Origin: Whalleya microplaca
Taxonomy: Eukaryota; Ascomycota; Sordariomycetes; Xylariales; Xylariaceae
Reading direction: 5' to 3'
NCBI GenBank assembly: GCA_022497155.1
Contig: MU385711.1
Span: 1,688,041 to 1,752,040, forward strand
DNA length: 64,000 bases
This document shows, one piece after another, positions 9,011 through 20,706 of the stretch. How positions within the stretch are numbered: position 1 is the stretch's first letter; each line of letters begins with the position of its first letter. A program made the position numbers and the translations under genes. A model generated the notes under the pieces. The model ran no database searches. It was given only the letters and a program-made list of their open reading frames with translations, and was not told the origin of the DNA.

Positions 9011-12000
9011 GTTCGCGGTATAGGCGGACCCGGGAAGGTCGCCTTGGCTAGAGTGAGACGACAGGTTGAGGAGGGCCACAGACTAGACTCGTCTGCAGCA
9101 AGAAGTTGTTCGTGGCTTGGATTACTCTATCAGGTCTGAGGGGATGTAGGAGTGGCGGTAGGCGTCGATATTAGATTTCTTTAAAATATATGATTAGAAG
9201 GATGCGCCGAAACAGCTGCTGTAGAAAAAGAATGGATCATTGGCGAATTGAACAATTGGGTGCCCGCAAATGAAACATTCCGCCGAGCGACTGGGAAGGA
9301 CTGCCGAATCCATGTATATATGGGGATTATTTGGCATGATAAGGCTCCAGAAACCTCATGCGACACTGACACTCGTTCTAACTAGCCGGGGCTCATGGAT
9401 AGGTAGGGACTACCTTGATATATAGGTGGTGTGGTATATGCTATGGTGCGAACCTTACTTATACCATCTTAACAACGTTGGAGGAATCTAAGGTTGGATG
9501 ATTGCGACAGCCACTGGGCTTTGGATAAACTGATGAATGAAGAGCCACGCTCTGTTGATGAATCTCACGTTGAGGGGGCCTTAAGCATCCCTTATTTTGT
9601 AGACATGAAGGGATACTCTGTGGGCAGGCCGTAGCCCATCCCCGACCGCTACCGGCTCTTATATGAGGCAGTATTATCAGAGCAGACCGGTAGGCATTGC
9701 GAAGCTCTCAGGGTTGAGACTGGAGCCATGCAAGCCACGGGAAGCATCTGATACAACATCCCCGAAGATACAACGGCGCACGTCCAGAACAATCCAAGGA
9801 AATATAGACCTATAATCGACAGGACTTACCTTATTGAACAGAAAGAAAGCAGAAGTGCCACCGGGAATTACTAGAAAAGCTGCCTCGGGGCTGTCAAGCT
9901 TATCAATTAGGGGGGATCTTTTGAAGATTTGGCTTCAGGTGTTTCCTGAAGGCATAGTTGCGTATGCGGAATAAAACGATGTTTGTCGCTCAAGGAGATA
10001 TAGATAAATAGGGTAGCTAGCTGGTATTCCAATAAGAAGACTCGGAAAGGAGAGTTGTAAGTTGGAGAGAAATGAAGCTGACAGAAGGAATGGAGAGGGA
10101 GCGTGTTGAGTTCGACGCTCAGCCGACAGGCGGATTGTAGAAGAAAGTCAAATCCAAATGTTAGAAGAATTTCCGTTGCGTTGCGAGGGGAGCCTTTTCT
10201 TCTTCTTCTCGATTTAGAAGGATACGCGCTCCTGAATGGAACCGACATGTAGTGGGCATGTACCTACAGTTCCGTACAACTACCTACTATTAGTAGCCGT
10301 GCTTGGCTCTAAGCTTAGGTAGGACCGCCCTAGTCCAACCCCTGGAGGCCCTATCGTAGGTTGGTACTACATATGGATGCGTACAGTATTAGTTTCTACA
10401 TAGCGCGTTCATGTACGTACTAGTAGGCATTCATAAGGTAGGAGGTATTACGCACAGAGGTAGTTCTGCGGAGTCGAAAAGAAGAGCCCCTGGATTGGGG
10501 TCCGAATACATACATAGGCCTAGGTAGCACGCTAGGCACGAGTATTGGGGTCTGTACTTAGGTAGTACATTTCTTACACAATTACACAATATTACCTACC
10601 GAGGTACTGCGCGTATTTACTACTACATACATACGTCTGTAGTTGCAGATCACCGTCGCAGACCCGTCCATATATGCAGAAAGGATATACACACAGTGCA
10701 TATCGAGGCATTGCATTGTTTCGCTCATGGTCTGAGGGTAAAAAACTATATTCTTCATGTGGGCTTGGAATCTGGGTTTGGCTGAAACATTAGAGATCAT
10801 AGTCTAGTATGTGTATGCAGCTCTATCTTGGACTTCGGAGAATTATCGTGTGTACTTGTCTATTACCCCTCTGGGATTGGCCACGACTGGTTCGTGGAGC
10901 ATATTCTCAAACTGGCCAGTGGTCAAAACTCAACTAACTTGTTAGGTACATTGTTAAGTACCTACCCCATCTGCAAGTGATGAGCCAGACTTGCCCACGG
11001 TAAGGCGCAAAAGTCGCTTGAGGGTTCATTAGAATATGCATCAACATACTCGGCGCCGTTCACTAGTCCTTGGGGGCACGTAGGCAGCAAATAAAGGGGT
11101 TTTGACGTGGAAACTTCCACCTCATGGTTGCAACGTCGATACGTGCTAGTATGTACCTAGGCTAATGTAGTATGTAGGTACACATTAGCCAGGGGATTTA
11201 GGGGGAACATACTGCGTAGTATTGCTTCAATGTTCCAATACAGTGGGCTGGAAGTGTGCTACCAATCCGGTTGGTGACCTCGGGACTAGTGCGGGCAGGA
11301 CACGCGAGAGACGACAAGGTTCGTAAATTGATCGATGGGTCAAGGTCACCTTTACCGGTGAGTTTGCTCCCCGCGCAGATAATACCATGTACACACAGAT
11401 GGAGGAATCTCGTCTACACTCGTCAATGTCACCTTGGGACATGGGGGCGCATCAGACGAACGCTCTCGGAATTTCCCTCACTCGATCGAAATGGCAGAAT
11501 GGCTACTTTTTGCATACCGAGTATGTATACCTACAGTTTATACATAGTATATACAACCGTACATAATATAGAGATGTACGTATACTACAACGCAACTACT
11601 TATAGGCCGCTGTAGTTTTGGAGTCCGTGTAAGTGTAAGCCACCAGACACATTTACGGTTTACCAGCAGCGTGTCTGTACCTATGGCAATGCATTGTACA
11701 TACATACATATATGTATGCATGCGCGTATCTGAAGGCTTAACACCGAATGACATCTGAAACATTTTCTATCCAATATGCGGTCAGGCTGGCCAGGCTAGA
11801 AGCGCGTACTGGTACCACAAGCAGGATGCAGGATTCAAGCTACCTATCTTTTAGAGTGCAACGATAGAGCTTACTGCTGACGTATGTACCGTCGATGGGA
11901 ACCTGGAAGCAGGCTGTAGATTTAAACTACTGCATGCATCATTGCGTTTGCCGTTTATGACTTGCCGGGCTGGGCCACTGAGCAGCATTTCTTGAATCCT

Positions 12001-14246
12001 TTCGTGCAAGCCATACACACACATACATGCATACCTAGTATCTACATGGAAGGCAACCATAGAATCCTTCCTCGGTCCTTTTCAATTTATTATGTCTCTT
12101 GAATACTAGCTAATGCTGACCCGGCTCTACGCAGTACATATACTAATCTCACCAAGGACCTGTTATGGGTCGCTTCGGATCGGATGGATCTCTCGATCAC
12201 ATACATTAGCAAGCAGTGCTAGGTTGGTTGAATCTTGACAAGCCGACGACTATGCTTAAAGCGGAACCCTTCACTCGATACCACAGCACCATTCCATCCC
12301 CAAGTCGAACCACGAAACTATCAGAGCGCATTGGGGATTAAATAGAGTCAGTCCCATCAAAGTGGTTGGTATGAGTCCTTTTAATCCCCCAAGTATACGA
12401 AGTCCACAATGAGATTCTGCCAGCCTGCATTGTCGGCTTATTAGCATGATACCATGATCTTCTCGTCTTAGCCATTGCTATACTGTAGTCCTGCTAGGCC
12501 TACAGATGCGACAATGTTGGGGGTCTTCGTGCCGAGGCCAACCGAAACTGAGGTCGATCCAAGGTAATAACTATTCGACAATATACCGCTTGCATACGCA
12601 TATGTAATGATAGTTAACAGAAAGGAAGAGCCGGAAGGCAAGTGCTACGCCAAAAATAAACCTCATCGTTCAGGTACCAGCCGTATTCATGAGCCTATCA
12701 CATACATACTGCCATACTACCAGAGAAACCCCAAATGTAGCCACGCCGCGTCGCCTTGTGTCTCTTTACACCAACTTAACAATTCACCGAGTAGTATCGA
12801 ACCCCATCCACACCTTGTTTATTCTTCTTTTATCCGCCCTTCACAGTTTGCCTGCGATGTAGGAAGGTAACCATTGCAGCTGACCATTCATCTTTCCTCG
12901 CTTGCCTTGCTGCGCCTTAAGGACTTAGACATACAGGACGACCAACCGATGTTTCCTGGCGGCACATAAACACAATCCTTCGGATAGGCGACCTGTTGTT
13001 GATTGCATAGTACTCGAAGATGGAGTCTAAAGTCACCCTTAGTCTGCAGGCTGCAGCACAAATCCCCGGCTCTTCTTCTACCGAAATATGACATACATTC
13101 CTTCATACTTACTACCTACTTGATTCGTTCCCAATTCGACGACATATGAGCTGGTTATCTAATTGGGCAACTGGTTTGGCGAGGCTGGCCCTCCGGTACA
13201 TATCGACCGTGAATTAGAGACTGATACATTGTTCTATTAGGGAAGCAAAAAATAGGGAACGTCTTGTGCCATGTTAGTCGTTCCATCATCCAGTCGAAAG
13301 GTGCTTTTGCAAGCCTTACCTCAACCAAGGCTAGGCAATCAATAATCCAAGTCAAACGCTGCTTGTTTGAGAAGTTGAGTGAGTAGCCGATGTAAGACCT
13401 ACATCCGCACCCATACCTACAGTTTACTAGAACAACAGCACCCGCCACTTGCCTTTTTCTCGCATATATCTCAACTTCCCATGTAGCGGCAACGTGCATC
13501 TTCAAAATTTCCGCCTATGCAGGTCCCATCAGACCACGCAGCAGCCTATTCTGGATACGTCTGGCTAGTCGTTTCTTCTCTATCTCGTACTGTCATCGGC
13601 TACATAAGCCTTACATGTCCATCGATCAACCCATTACTTGCTAAGAATAAACGTATCTGTCATGATGAACTAACAGGATCTAGAAAGATCTCGCAAAGGC
13701 CTGTTAGCCCGTTTAAGATCCATTGCATACAGAAATAGCGAGATGTACATATGCAAGTGGGCGGTCTATTGGCCAACATCTCAAGTCTATCAAATGTTAG
13801 ACGCAGAAGAATCATTCTCGCCTTAGAAGCACCCATTAGCTCCCTTCATCACGTTCATTCGAGATATTTATATCGTCGTGTTCATTACATGACTCTTATC
13901 CGAGCATGCTCGATTGGTTAACTTCAAGATATCTTTCCAGGGGTTCGCTCAAATCTGGCACCCAATTGTTCAGCTCGATGCTATAGTACAAGTGTTGTGT
14001 TGCAATAAGGACCTAGGCCTCTACCACCTGCCCGTTACAGTGGCAAACTCTATTCTGGGAATCATTGCAGCTGATAGGGTTGACAGCCTCGCATGGCTGC
14101 AGAACAAGATGGCGCTAAAGGTGAACTCCCGCACAATACCGGTAAATCACCAGACACCCACGCGCGAATGCTCCTATCAAGGATCCTACCTGCAGGCTGC
14201 AGCCTCAGCCGTAGCGGCTTATTTGTCTTGATCCAATCCCAGTCTC
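9011..14246. other. Long gene-poor intergenic region, 5.2 kb
   Basis: No supported gene. The ORFs present, including a 113-codon minus-strand frame at 9907-10248, have no recognisable domain, intron signals or coding-like composition. The segment from about 10250 to 11750 is dense in TAGGTA/TACCTA words (listed separately). It could hold long 5' regions or non-coding RNAs, which raw sequence cannot show. Confidence 0.5.
10250..11750. repeat. Cluster of TAGGTA / TACCTA short words
   Basis: The motif TAGGTA or its complement TACCTA recurs dozens of times without fixed spacing, often palindromic (CTTAGGTAGTAC, ACCTACCGAGGTAC, GTACCTAGGC). It is far denser here than in the flanking genes. Similar TACCTAGGTA-type words are common in intergenic DNA of many Sordariomycetes. 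No function is inferred. Confidence 0.5.
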
Positions 14247-14567
14247 TCACGCTAAAATTTCTTTATTGAGAAGTTGCTTTTTTAAAAGTATGTTGCATCT
14301 ATCACACCGTCCAGAGTGTGGTATTCGAAGGCTCACAGGCAAGCGGTTTGGCATCATTAGGGGGGATTCAATGCCTTCAACATCAGGACCAGCCTTCAGA
14401 GATGTATCAGCAAAGCCTAGGTCATATCTTCCGGTCTGTTTTAAAGTCCATTTAACCAGCTCAGAGAAATCTGGGTGATCCCCTGACGTTGCTGGGGACG
14501 TGTAATAAACCACATTGACGACGTCTTGAATTTTGCCAGTTTGTTCTCCAACAAAGGGTGATTTCAA
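14247..14567 (-). pseudogene. Possible coding fragment of unknown family
   Basis: A 106-codon open frame with coding-like character (for example DHPDFSELVKWTLKQTGRYD and AGPDVEGIESPLMMP) but no ATG at its 5' end; the upstream edge is next to a CACTAG that could be a splice acceptor. No domain is recognised and no further exon could be joined. It may be an exon of an unknown gene, a gene remnant, or chance. Confidence 0.2.
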
Positions 14568-14852
14568 ACATCCTAGTGACCCGGAACGTAGGGGAGCAAC
14601 TTGTAAAACTACCCTATCCTATGGAGGATAGGACGTCATCCTAAATACCAACATCCCCTCGTTTCGCATATTCGAAATCATGTTATCATCATGTAGCACA
14701 TAAAGACCTTCGTCTGCAAATTAGGCTATCAAGCCTAAAACATAGTCCTTGTCCTTACACCGGTCTTTTCTTCATTTTTATAGCCACTCAAGCGAGCGCC
14801 ATCTAATTGTATCACTCTTACATGCATCTCTCACGTTATATTCTCTTGTTAA

Positions 14853-15093
14853 TGTAACGAAGCCGTTACCACAGGTCTTGATTTGAAATAACAAAAGGCG
14901 TGAAAGGTAAAATACTTAGATTGATCGCTGGCTAGCAGAAAGAGAGACTATCTAAGGGACGGCGAAACACTATCTTTTATATCTGAATAGCTTCCTAGTA
15001 AATGGAACTTGGTTGCCAAGTCATTACCTCTTGGCAACCATAAATCACGTGATAGCTGGTTGCGGGGATATTCAGGAATGGGTGGTTGTAACA
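14853..15093 (+). mobile_element. Solo LTR, copy A (241 bp), target duplication GTTAA
   Basis: Begins TGTAACGAAGCC and ends GGTTGTAACA, so it has TG...CA termini. It is flanked by a perfect 5-bp direct repeat, GTTAA at 14848-14852 and 15094-15098, as left by LTR-retrotransposon integration. A second copy of the same length lies at 45360-45600. No internal retrotransposon sequence is attached, so this is a solo LTR left by recombination between the two LTRs of one insertion. It has not been turned AT-rich, unlike the elements at 46 kb and 52-63 kb. Confidence 0.85.
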
Positions 15094-16328
15094 GTTAATT
15101 GTAACGGACCAGTTCGAGTACTATGTACTCTCAACCAAGGCTCGGCTCAGGACTAATACGTTTTGCTATCATAGTCTTCCCGCACTGCAGGGCAAACCTT
15201 GATGGACACAAGTGACTCGTCACAGCGTTTCCAGTTCTCGCCCTTCCCCGACCTGCCACAAGGATGAAAGCCAGTGTGGATATCCGAGGAACAACGCCCA
15301 ACGTAAACGCCGTGATACCCCGAGGATCCTTGAATACCCGTCTGTTTCACGGCACGACTGCCGAAAAAAAAAGCAGCATCAGTGGAACAGCCCACACAGC
15401 CTTCGATGCCGGTATCCCGGAGGAAGGAAATCCTCCACGCGCGTCAGCGCAGGACTACAGGCCGAGATCCTCGTGGCGGAGCCGCAGGCTGCACATAGCC
15501 AGATTTCCTCGTTTAACGGTGCTACTGTTGCACTGTATTCTTCTAACCAGACAGACATCCAGACCCTCAAGGATAGTCCTTGGGGGTCTGGATCTCTGAA
15601 AGCTCGAGTGTATGGCTGTATATCACGCTGAAAATACATGCTGTGCCATGATGGCTGAATTCGTGGCATAATGCTGTATTTGAAGCAGAGACAGGACAGG
15701 CTGTTGCGTGTTTCCACAAGCCGGACCGTTGGGGGCGATTCATGCAAACCTGGGGGCGTCAGCGCCTTAAAGTCAGTGCGACAAGTGTCAATATTGCCGA
15801 GGCAGGGAGCAAACATTTACCAATTAAATACATCATATCTCATACTCGCCATCTCGGATTACCTGTGGCTTGATTTCCCCGCTAATTCGGCGATGTGTCT
15901 GTGCCTGGAGCCATGGGGATGTCGGTGTTGGCTCGCTATTGATGGTTTGCATAGGGATGATGGAATGTCAGGTATTCTCGGTCTCACAAGCCTCCTAACT
16001 CTTGGCATTTCGTGGTGATTGCTTATAAGGTGACTCACCTCAAATAATAATTGCTAACATGACTAACTGTTCTATACTGAACTTATACCATGTGAATCTT
16101 CCAAGAGGCTCCATGACAATATGTAATTGTTGATTTCTTTATTGACATGATTTGACGTAGGACAGGGCCACAGCACCAGTCCAACAAATCGTGTGATCAC
16201 GAATGACTGTCAATTGGAATCGTAAGGTTGTAAGGCCTAAGTGATATTATAACAGCTCGGAAGCTCTCTTTTATACAACATGCTCTTAAAACAAGTATTT
16301 CTCTAAAATATATTCTGTTAAAGGCATT
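15094..16328. other. Intergenic region with uncertain coding debris
   Basis: Overlapping frames on the plus strand around 15264-15631 show short coding-like runs (for example NGATVALYSSNQTDIQTL, and earlier GTAHTAFDAGIPEEG in another frame) that would need a frameshift to join. No family is recognised and I do not call a gene. The rest shows nothing supported. Confidence 0.35.
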
Positions 16329-16964
16329 GTATGTATTGTATGATACGGCAACGACGATGCCTGGAACCGCTACCTCACGTTTCTGTGAGAGGAGGTGCAA
16401 AAGGGTCTGGTTTATCATGGCCGCGACATCCTAATGGAGCAGTATGCGCAATGGACTGTAATCGAGGGTAAAGAAACGCTAGACGGCGCCTCCAAATAGC
16501 AGTCACGCGAGCGCTTCATCGAGTGGAGGGACCAGCATAGCATCCCTCGAAAGCTCTCCAAGGAGGTCGAGATCGTGAGAAGAAATTTTCCACTGCCGAC
16601 CGACCCAAGCACACAGCTGCCGTGATTTACTTACTGTCTCTACGTCGACCAGAACTGCCTCGATACGCTTAAGGCCCACACCGGCAGCAAGACCCCTAAG
16701 CGTTTTGGCTTAACCCCACCTCTGGTAGTCGTGGTTATCGACGGAGATTTCCCTGACCAGCGATTCCAGCCTTTGGCCGAGAAAGGATTTGGCCACTATT
16801 AGCCCGATATTAAAGGTTGTGCGCAAGAATACGTGTGTTGGACATACTTATCGACACGGTTTTTGGCTGGCACATACGATAAAATACATCATGTCAGCAT
16901 GTACAGTCCGGGGAACTATAAGAGATTACCAGCTATCAATCCTAGTGGTATTCGTTCTATGTAA
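16329..16964 (+). pseudogene. Pseudogene of a fungal protein family of unknown function, interrupted by five in-frame stop codons
   Basis: One continuous frame of about 212 codons reads as a plausible protein but contains stops at 16341 (TGA), 16386 (TGA), 16497 (TAG), 16623 (TGA) and 16800 (TAG) before the final TAA at 16962. Coding character is clear: YGNDDAWNRYLTFL, HGRDILMEQYAQWTVIEG, RERFIEWRDQHSIP, CLYVDQNCLDTLKAHTG. No indel is needed. Every stop is a TGA or TAG, as expected if CGA or CAG codons had undergone C-to-T change, which fits RIP. The layout (D/E-A-W near the N-terminus, a WRD box, then a YVDQ box) recalls a widespread uncharacterised family in Pezizomycotina, from memory only. 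The true 5' end is unclear and may lie upstream of 16329. Confidence 0.6.
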
Positions 16965-17655
16965 AACTGAGAAGAATGATTATTGATAACTGTCTTAAAA
17001 ATGGCTATCTACCTTTCGTAGTGATCAGGAGGTTCATAGGGACTAATCAGGGGGTTCAATGTAGATCAGATCATCGAACAACTCGTTGTGCATGGTTTGT
17101 ATTAACGCTGGATTGGCAGGTGCATTACCACTTTGAATATGACCCGCGCAAAAAGAGATAATATACGCGAGTGGTTATATATTTTAATAGATACGCTCTG
17201 AGGCAGTCGACCGTACTTGAGGTATGAGTTAGTACGAGATGTTAAAGTATGATCTTGATGTTATGATACCTCATTGGGGAGGTGTGCTACAGTGGTGTAC
17301 TAGCTGGTGAGTCACGCTGCAATATGAACTGTGTGTCATATAGCTGTGCAAACAAGATGATGGAGTGCTTTTAGGGCTGTTAATACCGTCGTGACATCTG
17401 CCCCTTTTAATAAATCTACATCATGACCTTCTTTGTTCACAGTTGTGGACAGTTTGTGTGTACCTCATATGACTTGTTGTGACGGGGACCAACTAGTCAA
17501 TAATTTTGCTGAACTCAAAAATCCTTAAATGTACTGCTCCTACGCTTTATTCACATTCTCCTTTCCTAAGTTCAAAGTCAAGAATCATACAAGATTTACC
17601 AGTTGCTAGAGAACCTACCTGATCAACGCACACGGAAGCGACTCCAGGCTACAAA
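16965..17655. other. Intergenic region, nothing supported
   Basis: Moderately AT-rich DNA with no ORF of coding character. The last 120 bases before 17656 are CT/CA-rich and could be a 5' leader for the small ORF that follows. Confidence 0.5.
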
Positions 17656-17916
17656 ATGAGCACGATCCAGCCTTCAGGCGTAGATAATAAATCTACCACA
17701 ACGTCTGACGCCAATTACAATTCCAATATGAACGCCAATACCGATAGCAGCAACTCTACCATGCAAAATAAGTCGTTCTACAACTACCACATGTATACTT
17801 ACCACCAAACTCTGATGATAGACCAGATCCGCAGTTCCAATAAGAAGGGAACTAAACCTGATAGCCCCTTTAAGAAGCTGGGCACCGGTGGTAACACCTT
17901 CATGGGGGCTCCTTGA
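17656..17916 (+). CDS. Small Asn/Ser-rich ORF, doubtful gene
   Basis: An 86-codon ATG frame with an adenine-rich start context (ACAAAATGAG). The first half is Ser/Asn/Thr-rich; the second half is tyrosine-rich then basic (SFYNYHMYTYHQTLMIDQIR, then NKKGTKPDSPFKK). No signal peptide, membrane segment or known domain is visible. It stands alone between non-coding stretches. Composition and the leader-like upstream sequence make it possible; nothing confirms it. Confidence 0.35.
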   Translation: MSTIQPSGVDNKSTTTSDANYNSNMNANTDSSNSTMQNKSFYNYHMYTYHQTLMIDQIRSSNKKGTKPDSPFKKLGTGGNTFMGAP

Positions 17917-18910
17917 TCATAACAGGAGCACAGGTTGAAAGGTTCAAAAAATCCTTGGTGTTGACGAGAGAATATGCGAGTTCTATATGGATGGGTATCG
18001 GCGTCGATCGGACTCAGGTATAGAATAGGAGCAGGTGGAAGCGGAATACTCGCATTGCACTTCACCCTTTACAACTCGATTGGCCTTATTTCAAAAACGA
18101 GCGCTGTCCTGGCAAACTCAGATTAGTAAAAGAGGTGCATCCCGCTTATCACAGTTACAGTGTGTGCAATGATAATTTAGGTGCTGCCGTGATCACTCTA
18201 GTAAAGTTGTGTAAAAGTCTAAGATCCGAAGGATCTTCTAGTTACTTAGAAATTGCTCCGAGATCCATAGGCTTAAAAGCGATCTTTAATACCCCTATTA
18301 TCGTGACACCGCTCCCCTCTCCCCTTCTTCTCTTGATTGTGAGCACATAAACCGTACTTAAAACGATAGTGGCCTCACTCTCACAAGCTATAGAGGACAA
18401 TCAGATTAACATGTATTTGCTGCAACTCGTGTTATTCTCTGTGCTGCGCTAGACTCTATATGGGGACCATAATAGCCTTTTGCTTGTGTTGAACTCTTGA
18501 ATATGAACTACGAAAAACAATCATCCATCGGCTCACAGCAGGTGGATTGTTTCCATTTCCCTTTCTCCCATCGCCTCACCATACATGACACCCTCCACGA
18601 ACGCTTCCCCGATCAATTTCCAGCCGTCCTTCTCACAAGACATCCGATTCCTTCGAATTATGAAAGGTGTCTGCGCGCCGAACGGAATAAATATTGAATC
18701 TCCAGCTTCTGTCAGGGGCGGTACCAGACATAGACGGCTCTCATCGCTTACTGGAAAGCATGAAATTAGTATTTCCTTTTTCTAGACGGTCAATTTAATC
18801 TAGGAGTTTCCAAAGTCTGTCTCGCGAGCCGCAAACTTCTAAACATTATCTAGAAGGAAGCATTTCCATTTGGAATATGATAGAATGGAAGCGGATGACT
18901 GTAAATAGTA
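17917..18910. other. Intergenic region containing a dispersed-repeat end
   Basis: No gene is supported. The segment includes the 58-bp repeat at 18251-18308 shared with 30823-30881. The last part is presumably downstream sequence of the HET-domain gene. Confidence 0.5.
18251..18308 (+). repeat. Dispersed repeat fragment shared with the element end at 30823-30881
   Basis: This 58-bp stretch starts AATTGCTCCGAGAT and ends CCCCTATTATCGTGACA, matching 30823-30881 with a handful of differences. The similarity stops sharply after CGTGACA in both copies, which suggests a shared element terminus. Upstream of it the two loci are unrelated, so this copy looks truncated. Confidence 0.6.
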
Positions 18911-20706
18911 TTACTCACTAGCGAACCGCCTTCCGTGACTCCCTTCCATTACACCGAGATCGAAGCTCGTAGCACTGCCGTCTTTGATAGCTGGCCAAGC
19001 TTCAGCTAGACTGCCGTGCTCCAATTGTTCCTCGAAGTGCCTAAAATCCTTAGATCTGGCCATAGTCTCTGCGATAAGCATCCAGTGGCGAAATGTTTCT
19101 CTGAAGCTCGGTTCTGCGCGTTTGCGTGCGATACGACCAGCGATCAGCGCCATCCATAGGCGCTGGTCTACGACCTCCTCACCAGAGCTTGGCGAATCTC
19201 CGTGGCTCCTGCATAATTCCATAGCGGCCTGTACAAAGCTATACTTCACTCGACCCATCAGGAGAGCTTCGAGTTCGGCGCCAGGTTCTACGCCGAAGTC
19301 TAGCGCTCCGGCTGCGCTTAATTCTGATATGTGGCCAATTTTAATGCCCCCGAGGGTAATGCAATCAGTGCCGTTCAGTAGAACAGTGGCTGGGCGGTTT
19401 CCAGACGCATCATAATGGCCATTTGGAGAAAGTATGTCAGTGTACGGGTAGCAGAGTCGCTCTTCACTAAGGTCCGGGACCCAAGAAGGCAGCTTTCTTC
19501 GATTTTCACTAAAGCCTGTACCAGCAAGAGCAAGTAAGTGTATTGACTTGCGATCCTCCTCCGAAGACAATAAAACTTGCATTGTGTGCTGGAATACTTG
19601 CTCGACAGGCATGTCATAGTCAGGCTTAATGAGTTCTTCACCTGCGCTGCCCTTTGCTATTCCCAATAAGGAAAATACCTTGTCACGCGGATCAGTTGCG
19701 CCAAACTTGCAAGTAGAGAAGAGGAGATTCTTGAATTCTAGGAGTTCAGCATATTCACCACTGGTGCCAGCTTTTGCATCAAAATCTGGCCGCAAGATGC
19801 TGATGGCGGCAATATTTTCAAATGAACTGGCCCGGATCCACGTGCGCATCTCTTGCTTATCGGCCATCATTAACATGTTACGTCGATGGGGGTCAAAAAT
19901 GTTGGATGCAACTTGGAAGAAGACTGTCCAGGGGATGTACAGGCCGCCGAAGTACAGTTCCACTTTCTGACCGACAGCGATTTCTTGGATAACCCACGCG
20001 CGACTGAAGTACTCGTTCGTGAATAATTCGATCATTGCCTTCCATCGCGGTGAGCGCCACTCCATTGAGTAGAGGGAATTGAATTCCAGCCCGGAACCGT
20101 CGAATTGAAAAGCGGCCACAAATAATTCAAAGATCAGGGGCGCGGCAAGTCGAGTCCGCCAGTCGCCGCCTGGGTAGACGACTACACGCGACGCTCGATA
20201 ATAGATGTCCCGCATAAGCTGAACTTGGGCGCTCTTCTCTTGATCGTCCTCTTGGTTGATACAGATCGCATCGATCCAGATCCTCCGCTCCCGCCAGATT
20301 GAGCGCCGCGCTAGAAGAAGGTCAAAGGCCGATTTGGTGACTGGGAATCGATAGCCATCAACAAGAATTTCATCCGTGCGATCTGAAGAACCCCAACGGT
20401 ACGAGAGTGCTTCATAATCTGGTGGCGGGTATATTGGGCTGTGGATAAGCTCAGCTTGTACTACGCTAGGGAGCCATCGAGACCTTCTTAGAACTAGTAG
20501 TCTGATCTCGCCTTGTCTTAGCTGCTTATATTGATAGATAGGTAGGTTTCCACGCCGTGGTAGATTTTGCTGATACGACGACCACTTGTGTTGAAGGAGT
20601 CGCGGTAGTCTTTCTGACAATTGCGCTTCCCAGACATCTAGTTGGCTATACACATTTTATAGTTAGTAAATAGTCTTTTCATACTATTTTGAAAGTTATT
20701 GATCAT
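18911..20706 (-). CDS. HET (heterokaryon incompatibility) domain protein
   Basis: Member of the HET family, which in filamentous fungi mediates self/non-self recognition and programmed cell death after hyphal fusion. The long frame itself has no ATG. I place the start at 20706-20704: exon 1 is 20706-20685 (MINNFQN plus one base), then a 47-nt intron (20684-20638, GTATGA donor, TTTACTAACT branch, CTAG acceptor), then exon 2 (20637-18911), about 582 residues. HET-domain hallmarks are PDYEALSYRWGSS (about 80-92) and RRIWIDAICINQEDDQEKS (about 125-143), followed by LMRDIYYRASRVVVYPG. The C-terminal half is the usual variable region. The start codon overlaps the TGA of the upstream membrane ORF (ATGA), so the two could also be parts of one gene. 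The frame is intact. Confidence 0.85.

Noticed and set aside
9008..9079. Start of the large minus-strand protein at 9079
   Set aside because: That codon is GTG directly after an in-frame TAG and TCT; the first ATG is at 9010.
9907..10248. 113-codon minus-strand ORF
   Set aside because: No domain, intron signals or coding-like composition; the region is TAGGTA-rich intergenic DNA.
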